From: Epithemia pelagica
Taxonomy: Eukaryota; Bacillariophyta; Bacillariophyceae; Surirellales; Surirellaceae
Reading direction: 5' to 3'
Length of the DNA stretch: 64,000 nt
Assembly: GCA_946965045.2 (NCBI GenBank)
Contig: OX337232.1
Coordinates: 124,001 to 188,000, forward strand
Part shown: piece after piece, positions 29,379 to 39,200 of the stretch
Position numbering within the stretch: position 1 is the first letter of the stretch
Layout: each line of letters starts with the position of its first letter
Notes under the pieces: generated by a model
Database searches by the model: none
What the model was told of the DNA's origin: nothing
Seen by the model: the letters and a program-made list of their open reading frames with translations, nothing else
Program-made: the position numbers and the translations under genes

Positions 29379-32300
29379 CCTGATTCAAGCACACCCGGAA
29401 ACACCACTCACAGACCACATGGACGACGAGTTCTTCCGCAAACACAACATGCACGTTTGCCTTCAATGCAACAAACCATCGACAATATACACCTCCGCCG
29501 CACACTTACGGAACCACAGAGAGAATAAACATACTACGACCGACAACAATCTTGACATAGTCCTGAAAACGTACCGCCATGCCTCCGAACACGTCAAAAC
29601 CAACTGGAAACAGGGGCTGGCCTTCCTCCACCGTCTACAGCCATCACCGCCCCCCTTTCGCCGATCAACATGGCACCGCCTCAAACACCCACAGCGCAAG
29701 GAATACTTCGTAACCTACAACAATGTCGTCACCTGGGTCCTTGAAGCCACAACACCCCTCGGAGAATCCATCGTCCGGGACACACAACCACACCCCTCCC
29801 TCATCGACTCGGCCCCCTTTTGGAAGCTCCTTCTCCTGCTCGAGCCACTCCTTCTCGGGCCCATCCAACACACCCAACACAGAAAACACTCGGCCGCCAT
29901 CAGAGAACGCGTCAACCTCCTCAAAGAAGGCCGCCTCCAGGAACTCCACGAAATGGTGTGGAACCCACCCACACAACCACCCCCAAAACACCGAAAGAAG
30001 AAAACCCACAGACGACACAACAACAACAACACAATCGACCCATCTCGGATCAAGGCAGCCCAACAAGCCGCCGACGTCGGCAACTACTCAACAGCATTCT
30101 CCCGTCTCACCACACACATGCCAACCGCCAAACTCACCCCAGCCCGAGTCGCAACCATCCAGAAAGAACTCTTCCCACCAAGACGAGACCCACCACCACT
30201 GACAAGAACTCGGGGATGCCGCCCAGTGCCCCCTCCCACCGACCAATTTCTCAAACTCAGCCCCAACTTGTTCGAACTTTCCCTCCGAATGATGAAACCG
30301 GGCACCGCCTCTGGGCCCTACGCCACCAGCACAGACGCCATCGTGACCATGGCGCTACACCGAACCGCCAGGACTCCCAACGCCACCCGGCCCTATTTCC
30401 GCAACCTCCAAGACCTGTTCCAACTTCTCGTCACGGCACAGCTTCCTCCATCCGTCCACCCCCTCCTCTCCAGCAACTATTTCCTTGCCCTCCACAAGGA
30501 TCCCGCCAAGCCCGAGAAACTACGGCCCATCGGCATCGGAACTGCCCTCAGGCGCATCGCGGCCAAGACCGCCCTCCTGCACTGCACCGACGACATCCGT
30601 CCCCTCCTCCTCCAGGCCGGCCAATACGGGATACAGATCCCAGGCGGCATCGATTTTGTGGCACACACCACAACCAACCACGTACAACAATACATCACCG
30701 AACCGTCTACCCCTACCCGAGCCCTCGTCCTCTTAGACTTGCACAATATGTTTAATAACACTTCGCGCACGGCGGCGCGAAAACTCCTCCTCGACCACCA
30801 AGCAACCCGACCCCTGGTGCCCCTCTACGACCTTCTCACCCAATCACCAACCCCATCCTGGTACTTTGACGACAACGACACGGCCGCACGATTCACGCAG
30901 CAAGAAGGCTTCCCTCAGGGCTGCCCCCTGAGCCCCCTCTTCTCCTGCCTCGTCCTCCGAGCACTCACGACCCGCCTCAACGAAGAACAACACCAACGAG
31001 CACGACAAAGAAAACACAACGGACAACTCCTTGACGACGGTCAGGGTGGCCTTGCCCACACAGCGTCCATCATGGACGACACCTCGGTGTGTTTGCCACA
31101 CGCCGACCTTCCATGGTTCCTCAGGAGACTCGAAGAACTCGGTGCCCCACTGGGCATACGCCTCAACAAAGGCAAAACCCACATCCTCTCCACAACCAGC
31201 GGCTCCTCTCCATCCACCTCCCTTAGTCCCAACGACAAGAAAAGCCTATACGAAGCACTCGTCTTCCTCGACCCCAACAACCCAGACGACCGCGAGATCA
31301 CGGGAGGAACCCGCTTCCTCGGCCAACCAGTGGGATCACCCTCCTTTGCCCGACACTTCCTCCACCTGCGCCTCCAAACCATGGCAGCGCACATCGACCT
31401 CCTCGAAAACCTACCGGACCTCCAAACTAGAAGCCACCTCTTCCGCTACTCCCTCATCCCTTCACTGACACACCTCCTCGCTGCCGACATTGCCCTCGCC
31501 CACCCAGACCCCGACTCGACAACCACCATTTGGCAGAGCCCCGTCACCAACGAGACACTCCGGTTGATTGCCACTTTCCTTTCCCACGTCACCACCCTTC
31601 CACCCACGGATATCACCACCATGGCCATCACCATCGCGGCCCTTCCAAACCGCCTAGGTGGCATCGGCTACCACAACCCCACCGCCATCGCCCGACCTTC
31701 CCTCATCACACAAACAGCACGATCCATCCGCCTTGCATCCTCAACCGAACAACCAATCCCGCCCATGCACCGGGACACTTTTGTCCACTGGCACGACAGC
31801 GAACGCCCATGGTTCCAGGCCTTCCGTAGGAGTATCGCCCTCTTCGCACACGAACAGGCCCCACCCTTCCTCACCGACCCAGCCCGCTTCGACCAAACAA
31901 CTCACCGCCAGCTGGTCCACCACACCACCATCGAACACGTCCTCCCCGCCCTGATCCAAGCCACCCCGCCAGAACTCCGTGCCTCGTTGCCTTCGACACT
32001 CTCACCGCTCACGAGTCTTGCCCTGCACCTCCCTCGGACGGCAGAAGCGTTCCGAATGGACAACGCCATCTTCCGCACGGCCCTCCGCCGCAAGCTCCGC
32101 CTCCCAGTACTCCCCCCACACCTTTGCTCCAACTGCATCTGCCCCGCCAGCCCCCACTTGGACCCCGAAGGCGACCATCTCTTCTCTTGTACCGCCGCAC
32201 CCAAAACGGCCTTGTCCAATGCCATCCGGGACACCACCTTTGACCTTCTCCAACACCTAGCTCCCAGGGCCGGCCTCACCGAGGACCACTTCGGCGTCCA

Positions 32301-33125
32301 CTTGGAACCCCCGGGGCTAGCGCCACAACACTCACGTAACATCCGCCCGGCGGATGTCGGTCTCCTCCTTGCCCCGCCACACGACAACGAGCCTTTCCAC
32401 TACGTGGCTCTGGATATTACCGTCCCTCCCCCTCACTCTCGCGATCCTCTTCCTGACCCGGCCGACCACAACGCCCTTGCACTCGCTGCCTCAAGACCGC
32501 ATCAGGAATCCGCCAGAGCGAAGTTCTGCCGAGACGACGACACCGCTTCCCACCTCCTCAGCAATGGAATCTACCTCTTGCCCTTCACTGTGGACCACCT
32601 CGGATCCCTGGGCTCCTTTGCCCACAACCTCTTGTTCCACCCCGACGACAATCCGCACCCGTTCTCCTCTGCTCTTCCCCCGACATGGGAAGATCCACAC
32701 TTCGGTCGCAACTCTGCCCGAAGCAAGTCCCATCCTGCTGCCTTTTCCCTTTATCGCGAACTCTCCCACCTGCCACGGAACATCACCGCAAAAGCAACCT
32801 CACGTACTCCTGGATTCAAATACCCAGAAGCCCACATCGCTTCCATCGGACACTTCGCACGGGCATCGTTGGCCCATTCCATCGTCTCGTCCCTTGCCAC
32901 TCATCTCAACAAACAGATATCCATCCTGCAGAACAGAGAATTCGTCGGCCGGATGAAAAAAAACTCAGCGCGAACGCTTAGCCACCCCAGGATTTGCCCC
33001 ACAACTGCCACTTTACACACCGTTCACACTAGCACAATTCTTCACATCACTTCCCACATCACCCCACCAGCTAAGTGGCCCTGCCGCTTAGCCACACACC
33101 ACACACCGTAGAACACCATAAAATA
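29379..33125 (+). mobile_element. Non-LTR retrotransposon, R2/CRE-like, inserted in a divergent promoter
   Basis: Boundaries come from comparing this locus with its uninterrupted inverted duplicate. Left-flank homology ends after GCTGCAGCTCTGAACAAAAC. Right-flank homology restarts at about AACATAAACCAACAAC before copy 8. A possible imperfect target-site duplication (AACAAAACA versus AACATAAAC) and an A-rich 3' end (CCATAAAATAACATAAA) are visible. The single ORF is intact. Only about 40 bp precede its ATG, so mild 5' truncation is possible. Base composition is strikingly C-rich compared with neighbours. Confidence 0.72.
29419..33111 (+). CDS. Reverse transcriptase / restriction-like endonuclease polyprotein of the non-LTR element
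   Basis: The protein has 1230 residues in one frame. Residues 14-38 form a C2H2-type finger (CLQC ... HLRNHRENKH), probably for DNA recognition. The RT domain spans roughly 330-640: motif A LLDLHNMFNN (~440), motif B GFPQGCPLSPLFSC (~496), and motif C SIMDDTSV (~550), which has MDD instead of the common YADD. At about 902 comes a CCHC-like cluster (CSNC ... HLFSC), then RPADVGLLL ... YVALDITVP (~975-1000), which fits the P-A/D-D ... D pattern of the restriction-like endonuclease in R2, NeSL and CRE elements. That order (finger, RT, CCHC, RLE; a single ORF) points to the early-branching RLE group rather than to APE-type LINEs. These enzymes nick DNA and prime reverse transcription at the target. 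All catalytic positions appear intact. Codon use is strongly C-ending. Confidence 0.75.
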   Translation: MDDEFFRKHNMHVCLQCNKPSTIYTSAAHLRNHRENKHTTTDNNLDIVLKTYRHASEHVKTNWKQGLAFLHRLQPSPPPFRRSTWHRLKHPQRKEYFVTYNNVVTWVLEATTPLGESIVRDTQPHPSLIDSAPFWKLLLLLEPLLLGPIQHTQHRKHSAAIRERVNLLKEGRLQELHEMVWNPPTQPPPKHRKKKTHRRHNNNNTIDPSRIKAAQQAADVGNYSTAFSRLTTHMPTAKLTPARVATIQKELFPPRRDPPPLTRTRGCRPVPPPTDQFLKLSPNLFELSLRMMKPGTASGPYATSTDAIVTMALHRTARTPNATRPYFRNLQDLFQLLVTAQLPPSVHPLLSSNYFLALHKDPAKPEKLRPIGIGTALRRIAAKTALLHCTDDIRPLLLQAGQYGIQIPGGIDFVAHTTTNHVQQYITEPSTPTRALVLLDLHNMFNNTSRTAARKLLLDHQATRPLVPLYDLLTQSPTPSWYFDDNDTAARFTQQEGFPQGCPLSPLFSCLVLRALTTRLNEEQHQRARQRKHNGQLLDDGQGGLAHTASIMDDTSVCLPHADLPWFLRRLEELGAPLGIRLNKGKTHILSTTSGSSPSTSLSPNDKKSLYEALVFLDPNNPDDREITGGTRFLGQPVGSPSFARHFLHLRLQTMAAHIDLLENLPDLQTRSHLFRYSLIPSLTHLLAADIALAHPDPDSTTTIWQSPVTNETLRLIATFLSHVTTLPPTDITTMAITIAALPNRLGGIGYHNPTAIARPSLITQTARSIRLASSTEQPIPPMHRDTFVHWHDSERPWFQAFRRSIALFAHEQAPPFLTDPARFDQTTHRQLVHHTTIEHVLPALIQATPPELRASLPSTLSPLTSLALHLPRTAEAFRMDNAIFRTALRRKLRLPVLPPHLCSNCICPASPHLDPEGDHLFSCTAAPKTALSNAIRDTTFDLLQHLAPRAGLTEDHFGVHLEPPGLAPQHSRNIRPADVGLLLAPPHDNEPFHYVALDITVPPPHSRDPLPDPADHNALALAASRPHQESARAKFCRDDDTASHLLSNGIYLLPFTVDHLGSLGSFAHNLLFHPDDNPHPFSSALPPTWEDPHFGRNSARSKSHPAAFSLYRELSHLPRNITAKATSRTPGFKYPEAHIASIGHFARASLAHSIVSSLATHLNKQISILQNREFVGRMKKNSARTLSHPRICPTTATLHTVHTSTILHITSHITPPAKWPCRLATHHTP

Positions 33126-33146
33126 ACATAAACCAACAACAACAAC

Positions 33147-33866
33147 ATGCCATATACAAGGTTTGGATATGACGAGGAGGATGGTCGGTCCCCGTTTATC
33201 GACATTCGAGTTCGAGAGTATCCATCCTACTTTCTGCGCGACAACGTTTGTGCACTCTGCCAAGCGCACGTGGTTGATCAAGACACGCATGAAACATCGC
33301 CGCAGCACAAACGCGCTCTCCAGGAATTGCTCCGTCGCACTCGGAGATTTCTCCAAGTCCGGGATGCAGCTCGCACTCTTCCCGAACAAATGTATGAGGG
33401 ATTGTCTCCCCATGGTCCATGGCAGGGCAAGATTTACGAAATCATTGGAAGAACCGCCATGGATGCCGATCCAACGAATGTGATTCAAGATGCCCACAAA
33501 CTCTTGCTCCAGTACCAACACTGGGAACGCATCTCCTTGTTGGAGTTGGCCGTGTGGAAATTTGCATGCTTGAACAGTATGGATGATGAGAATGGGAAGA
33601 CATCCTTTCTCGAATGGAGTCGCTGGTTTGAAAGCGGGTGGAAGCAACACAAGAAAAGTCACTATCGGTGCGACCAAGTGGTGATTGTAATGAAGGCCAT
33701 TGTCCCATTTCTCCAACCAGACGAGACGACGAAAGACAAGGAACAAGACGACTCGGATGAATGGGAGAACCTCGAGCCGCCGGAGAACCATGAGTTGGAC
33801 AGTGCCGATGAGTTGGACCGTACCGAAGATTCGAATAGTGATGATGATGATGATGATGATGATTAG
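33147..33866 (+). CDS. U1-like zinc-finger / LELAVW-family protein, copy 8
   Basis: The protein has 239 residues. N-terminus MPYTRFGYDEEDGRSPFIDIR, finger CALCQAHVVDQDTHETSPQH (C-x2-C-x9-H-x5-H), core VRDAARTLPEQM, GPWQGKIYEIIGRTAM, ERISLLELAVWKFAC, FLEWSRWFESGWKQHKK, YRCDQVVIVMKAIVPFL. The acidic tail ends in an Asp run encoded by a GAT microsatellite. Copy 9 (55737-56483) is its near twin. The retrotransposon insertion leaves only about 20 bp of native sequence before the start codon, so its original promoter has been moved 3.7 kb away. Expression may now depend on element sequence or be lost. Confidence 0.75.
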   Translation: MPYTRFGYDEEDGRSPFIDIRVREYPSYFLRDNVCALCQAHVVDQDTHETSPQHKRALQELLRRTRRFLQVRDAARTLPEQMYEGLSPHGPWQGKIYEIIGRTAMDADPTNVIQDAHKLLLQYQHWERISLLELAVWKFACLNSMDDENGKTSFLEWSRWFESGWKQHKKSHYRCDQVVIVMKAIVPFLQPDETTKDKEQDDSDEWENLEPPENHELDSADELDRTEDSNSDDDDDDDD

Positions 33867-33969
33867 CATATACTACAAACGGTTTCCTCTGGTCCACACA
33901 ACAATCAACATCCAAGTGACGCACCAACATGCACCAAGGATTTCGAAAGTCACGGCTTTCAAAAATCGA

Positions 33970-34410
33970 GTGGACCATGAACTCCAAAGGGTATCCGTTT
34001 TGCTTTGTTGGACGATGGTGCTTCGTGGCAGAATGCTGAGATCTAGGAGCGTGTTGGCCTACCTACTTGGCGCTACTATCTATGGGAAAGGATTGGTCCA
34101 TCCAACAGAAATCTCCTTGTTGGAACTCGGCGTATGATAGTCTTGGTGTCTTGACGACGATGGTGTGGTTGCCACAGGATCCGACGTTTGTCCAATATGG
34201 CACATTCCAATGCACACACACACAAGTCATCTCGTGATTCGAATTCTTTGTGGTTTGGAACTTCACATGTATCGTCATTGTGAATCCAATCGATCCAGAC
34301 GACGACGACGACACCTCCAACGGTTCGCATTGCACCTGTCTCGAATGAAAGCCGCCATGGAACGAAACTGGCAGAACGGCTTACAAGAAATTGGGTGAAT
34401 CTTGTATGGA
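33970..34410 (+). pseudogene. Decayed LELAVW-family copy
   Basis: On the forward strand, ATCTCCTTGTTGGAACTCGG (34111 on) encodes the core ISLLEL. Then GTTTGGAACTTCACATGTATCG (about 34253 on) encodes VWNFTCIVIVNP followed by a run of Asp, as in copies 1 and 2. The parts are separated by unrelated sequence and frameshifts. It matches the decayed copy at 55024-55500 in the inverted arm, so it had already decayed before that duplication or decayed in parallel. Confidence 0.65.
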
Positions 34411-35121
34411 TCATGGGTTGGTGATTGGACGGTTTGGCTTGTTGGAATCTATATTGGAAACCAGCTAACCAATGAAACGACAGAGGACTTCCTCTTTCTC
34501 TAATGCTTGGACAATGGCAATCCACACGTCCACAGAGCTACCTACCTAGAGAAGACGACATGGTGCTGTGATCTGTGTGTGTGTTCCAGTTCCATAATGC
34601 ATTGCTGTGTCGACTACAAACCGGTGCGTGTCCCGATGTACTCCAAGCCGCACAGATCATAACCAACACCGAGTAGGCAAGGCGGTGGAGATGGTCGTGT
34701 GGAACGCATCGTATGGTTGCCTGGAATACCTTCTTCTTCTTCTTCTATGGTCCATGACGTGATGCAGCTTTAGCAGCAGCTCCAGAGCTACAGGTCTGGG
34801 ATTTGGCCAAGAATGCAGGCTCTCGGCCGACCATGACAAGTCAACAGGATGATATATTGGAGTAGACCTCGCTAGGTAGAGGCCTGAAATAATAGAGATC
34901 CAAATAGCAAGCATAGTGTAGTGTCGGGGAAAACTACTATCTTGGGAAAACTAGGTAGGAACTACTCCTAGGACCTAGGACCTAGAGGATGTACATAACT
35001 ATTAACTATCCATCTGTCGTGTGTCGTGTGACAGTCTTGACTTCTTTGAAGCTCAAGGAGATGCCATGCGCATACGTAGGAGACCAAAGAGCAGTTCGTC
35101 AGATTTTAGTTTTTGGAATAC

Positions 35122-35176
35122 GTGACGTCGTCAATTTTACGTCACGTCACGTGACGTGCGTCAATTGTGACGTCGT
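35122..35176. promoter_or_regulatory. Dense CRE-like (TGACGT/ACGTCA) cluster
   Basis: Five hexamers lie within 51 bp: TGACGT at 35123-35128, 35152-35157 and 35168-35173; ACGTCA at 35139-35144 and 35144-35149. A perfect 14-bp palindrome ACGTCACGTGACGT occupies 35144-35157 with a CACGTG core, and TGCGTCA follows at 35157-35163. bZIP proteins bind such sites. In diatoms, TGACGT/ACGTCA elements mediate CO2/cAMP control of carbonic anhydrase genes. Here the nearest downstream gene is the hybrid histidine kinase, 1.05 kb away. The link to that gene is inference. Confidence 0.6.
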
Positions 35177-35501
35177 CACATCCTTGCCAGCAGAGATGAG
35201 CTGTTGCTGGAGCCACCTCTAGAGCTACCTATGAATCATTTTGCGTCATGCAGAGTGGTGTTAATTAATTGATCTAGCTCCATATCATCTAATCAACGGT
35301 ACACCGTACTGTTTGTCTTTACTGTAGTATAGCTGTAAGCCGTTCAGCTCGCGAATAGCGTCTGCCGTCTGCCGGCTGTCGGTCTGAAATCTGGATCTTT
35401 TGTAGGCATCGATGATCGATGATTCATTCTCAACAACAAAGCTGCGGCTATGACACGAATGGCCAATACCACGTCGAAAGATACCGAATCAAAACAAGTA
35501 G

Positions 35502-35793
35502 TACCGTTAATAGCGGAACTTAAGAACCACCGCTTATAAGAACCACTTTGGTCATTTTGTCGGACATGTCCCTTCACCCCCACTTCCCACTACCTAGTGT
35601 CTTAGGTGCACATGCATCCCGTACCCCCTATTCCAAATAGAAGCGAACAGTCATCCCCCGAATTTTAAGAACAATAAAGGGGAGATATAAGAAAATTTTC
35701 AGGGGTCACCCTTTTGTTATATTGCGGAAGATAAGAACCATTTTGCCCGAAATGAGGACATTTGGTGGTTCTTAAGTTCCGCTATTTCCGGTA
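35502..35793. mobile_element. 292-bp MITE-like element with 30-bp terminal inverted repeats
   Basis: The ends 35502-35531 and 35764-35793 are inverted repeats of 30 bp with two mismatches (core AATAGCGGAACTTAAGAACC). The terminal TA dinucleotides could be a TA target-site duplication, which would fit a Tc1/mariner-type non-autonomous element. Inside, ATAAGAACCA(C/T)TTT occurs near both ends (about 35535 and 35731). There is no coding capacity. Other copies in this window were not seen. Confidence 0.65.
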
Positions 35794-36226
35794 GAGCTCT
35801 CTGTTCAGCGCACGTATTCTTCCTCGCTCTCTGCTGTGCTGTTCAATTAAGCAGGAAATACCTGGAACATGGCTTTCCGAGCCCCTTCAAGTCGTTGGAA
35901 AATACTTCCAATTGCGAATTGCGAAGCGACGAATCTACTCGATTAACTATCATTGATCCTAGCAGCACTTAACCTCTCTTGACTCAGCAGCAGCAACAAC
36001 AACAACAACAAAACACTGTCATTGGTCATTGATCTTGAGATTGTGGATCATCCACAACCACCACCACCACCACAACCACAACCAAACCAAAAAAAAGAGT
36101 CCAGAGACCACACCTCCACGACCAGGCTCTCTGGAATATCTACTCATTCGTAATATTCTAGTTTGATTCGAGAAACAGGGTGAGAGAAAAAGACAAGTCT
36201 CCCACTCTACTACAACACAAGGTTGA

Positions 36227-39200
36227 ATGCGCATCCAAAACTCCAGCAGCAGCACCCGCAAGACCAACAACAGCAGCATGGTTCCCCAACAAGCACACGT
36301 CAATGGTCGCAATCCCAAAGCGAACAACAACAACAAGACAGTAAGAGGAAACCACCAGAACCAACGGCAGCACATTGGGACGTTACGAAAACGACCCACA
36401 CCAACACGACGATCTTCCGTGTGGTTCTCACGGTTCACACGCATTCTGCACTCCATGTATTCCACCACTCCCCAAACCAATCACCACAACAAGTCGTGTC
36501 GTCGCTTGTTGGAGCCCGCACAAGTCAATGCCTATTTTCCCAGTGCTTGTCTCTGGGCGATTGGCACGTGGCTCTGTTTGTTGGCCATGGCCTATGGCGT
36601 GACACCGCAATCGGAGTGGACCTATTTGCAAGACTGGGATCGGGTCATTTCCCTGTGGGCCAGTGTCGTGTTGACCAGTAGTTTGATTTCGCTCTGCATG
36701 CCCTTTGTCAATTTTTTGCGAGCCGGACAAGGCCGGCAACGGCCCAGTGGCATTTTGTGGGTGGCCATGACCACTCTCCTCATTTCGATTGGGACCAACT
36801 TGTTGCTCGCCCTGGCGCCCACCATTGTCCGCCGCGATCCTCTCCTACACTCCAAAGTCTTTATTGTCCGATGGTGTGAATGGATTCCCCTGTCCGGGCT
36901 GTTGACATTCTTGTCAGATGCCGTCGACATGGCGCAAGACGAGGAGGACGAGGAACGAAACGACGACAACGACCATGACGAAACTCGTGTGCCAGCCTCT
37001 CCGTGTCGCGTCCCATCCTCATCATCATCATCATCTTCTTCTGCTGCGGCGACGCGTTTGTCGTCCTGGCTTCCCCCCTTGCCCAGTTTGGTCCATGCCA
37101 GCAGTCAAGTCTTGAGCACCTCGTGTGGACTGCTGTTTCCCTATTGTCCCAACACGGCCACCTGGTGCTTGTTGCAAGGCGTGTCGTGGGCCTTGTACGT
37201 GCCCCTCTTTTGTCTCGTGGAACAAAAACGACAAGCCCTCTTGCAAGTGGTCGTCTTGAATCGAAGCAGCAAACCTCAACACGGTCGTGCCAAATTACCG
37301 AATGCGACCAACGACGACTGGCAGACGAAGGAATATGTGCCCGATTCCAGTTCCTATTTGGAAAAGGAGGCCTACGATCGACGATACTTTGCCTATCATT
37401 TGTTGCGACAATGTTCCATTGTTTGGACCTGTCTCGTGGGATTGTACTATGCTCATGCCCTGTGGAGTTTGTGGATTCATCATGCTTCGACCAAAGAGGA
37501 GGAGGAGGCCTCGTTCGATTGGACCACTTCCAATACCACAACGTGTGCCAATTCCACGGGCGACTATCATCTCCATCACAACGATGAGGAATGGATGCAG
37601 GACATCACCACCAACAACAACAACATGGAGGAGGACATGCCTGTTCCACTCAAAGTCTGGAATGCGATATGGACTCGCGTCGTTCAGGTGGTCCAACACC
37701 AACGGCAGCAACAGCAAAAAGAAGAAGATTCCCCAGCCATGGCCTGGCTCCAGTCCAATGAAACCACCTGTCATTCGTGGACACAACAACCAGAACCGCA
37801 ACCCGACCGCGACGACACGGACGGCGATTGGTTCCAGACCTTTTGGCAGCAGCATCACGAATCCTTGGCCATGTGGGCCGATACAGCCTTTGATGTCTTG
37901 GCCAAATGGCTCTATCTCAAGGTTGTCGTGGAAGTCCATGACAAGGTCTTTGATTCCAATGCCCGTGACAAGTGTCAATTGTTTGAATTGCGACGACTCA
38001 TGCAATTGTTGTGGGATTCCACCACGGATACCATTTTGATTAGCGTGCAAGGTCCCACCTCTACCAGTACCTTTTTGTCCCCCTCTTTTTTGCAATCCTT
38101 TGCGGCCACCAGTCCGGATGGATTGGATCCCTCCACGACGACCACCAGGACGGTGGAAGAGGAAGACGATGACGACGATGAAGATGTGCCACTCTCGTTC
38201 CTGACGGCAGAAGGAGGTTCCTCCAGTAACAACAACAACAACACTGTGAGACGTGCCAGTCACGGCCCCTTGCCAAGTCATGAGTCCGACAGTAGCAACA
38301 GACCTGTTCCACGGTCCATGTCGACCTCCTTGTTGCCGTCTCAATCCTTCTTGTCCTCTACCGCCTCCGATCTGTCGGACCTGGCCAGTCCTTCTCCTCG
38401 AATGCTTCGAAACGGCAACCAAACCACCACACCCAAACAAGTCCACAAGAAGAACCACCATTCCTGGTTGACCTCGCATCGCAACGATACCATGGGAGTG
38501 GTCTTACGAACCTCGAATGCACCCACCCCCTTTTCCATGGGATATACTGGACGATTGAATCGTACCGAAACACTGGCCACCGGATCCTCTTCGTCCTCGG
38601 ATTCCTCGAATGCGTCCTCCTCGTCCGGTTTGGTCTATCCTCCCCTCCAAGTCTTGGATGCGCAATACATTGATTCCAGTCACATTAGTTCCACGGCCGC
38701 CTTGGAAAAACTCACCATTGCCACCATGGATCGCGATTCCCCCGAAGTCCAATTGGCCACCGAACTCATTCAAGCCTGTTGGACCAATTTGCACGAACGA
38801 CAACATGAACCACAAGACTATCACAAGGAGGAGGATTCCATGGATCGAGAAGACGAACAAGATGAGAATGATGAATCCTTCCTCAAGGATGACAATCACA
38901 ACAGCACTGGTCCACAGTCACGCAATACCTCCTTTTTGTTGGTTCACGAGTTTCAACGACCTCACAATTCCAAGGATCACCGCACGGACCATCATCCTTC
39001 CTCCTTGCGCGATGATATCACGGACGCGAGCAATCACGATCGGAATTTGTGTTCGTGCGAACTCAAAATTTCGCAAAAATCCCCCGAATCCTTTGTGGCC
39101 ATTGTCCGGGATGTCACGGAACGGTATCGTCGATTTGCCGCCGAACGGGCCCATGCCGAAAACTTGGCTCGACAAAAGGATGCCCAAACGGCCAATCGAT

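Larger units (their letters stand above)
34411..36226. other. Intergenic region upstream of the hybrid kinase gene
   Basis: Up to about 34550 it belongs to the inverted duplication. After that comes unique DNA with CTAGGACCTAGGACCTAG repeats near 34964-34985, a TGACGT/ACGTCA cluster (35122-35176) and a MITE-like element (35502-35793), listed separately. An (AAC)n run lies near 35990-36010 and a (CCA)n run near 36056-36076. No protein-coding gene is supported. Confidence 0.55.

Noticed and set aside
33042-33869. 275-codon reverse frame
   Set aside because: Antisense of copy 8; its Ile run is the reverse of the GAT/Asp microsatellite.
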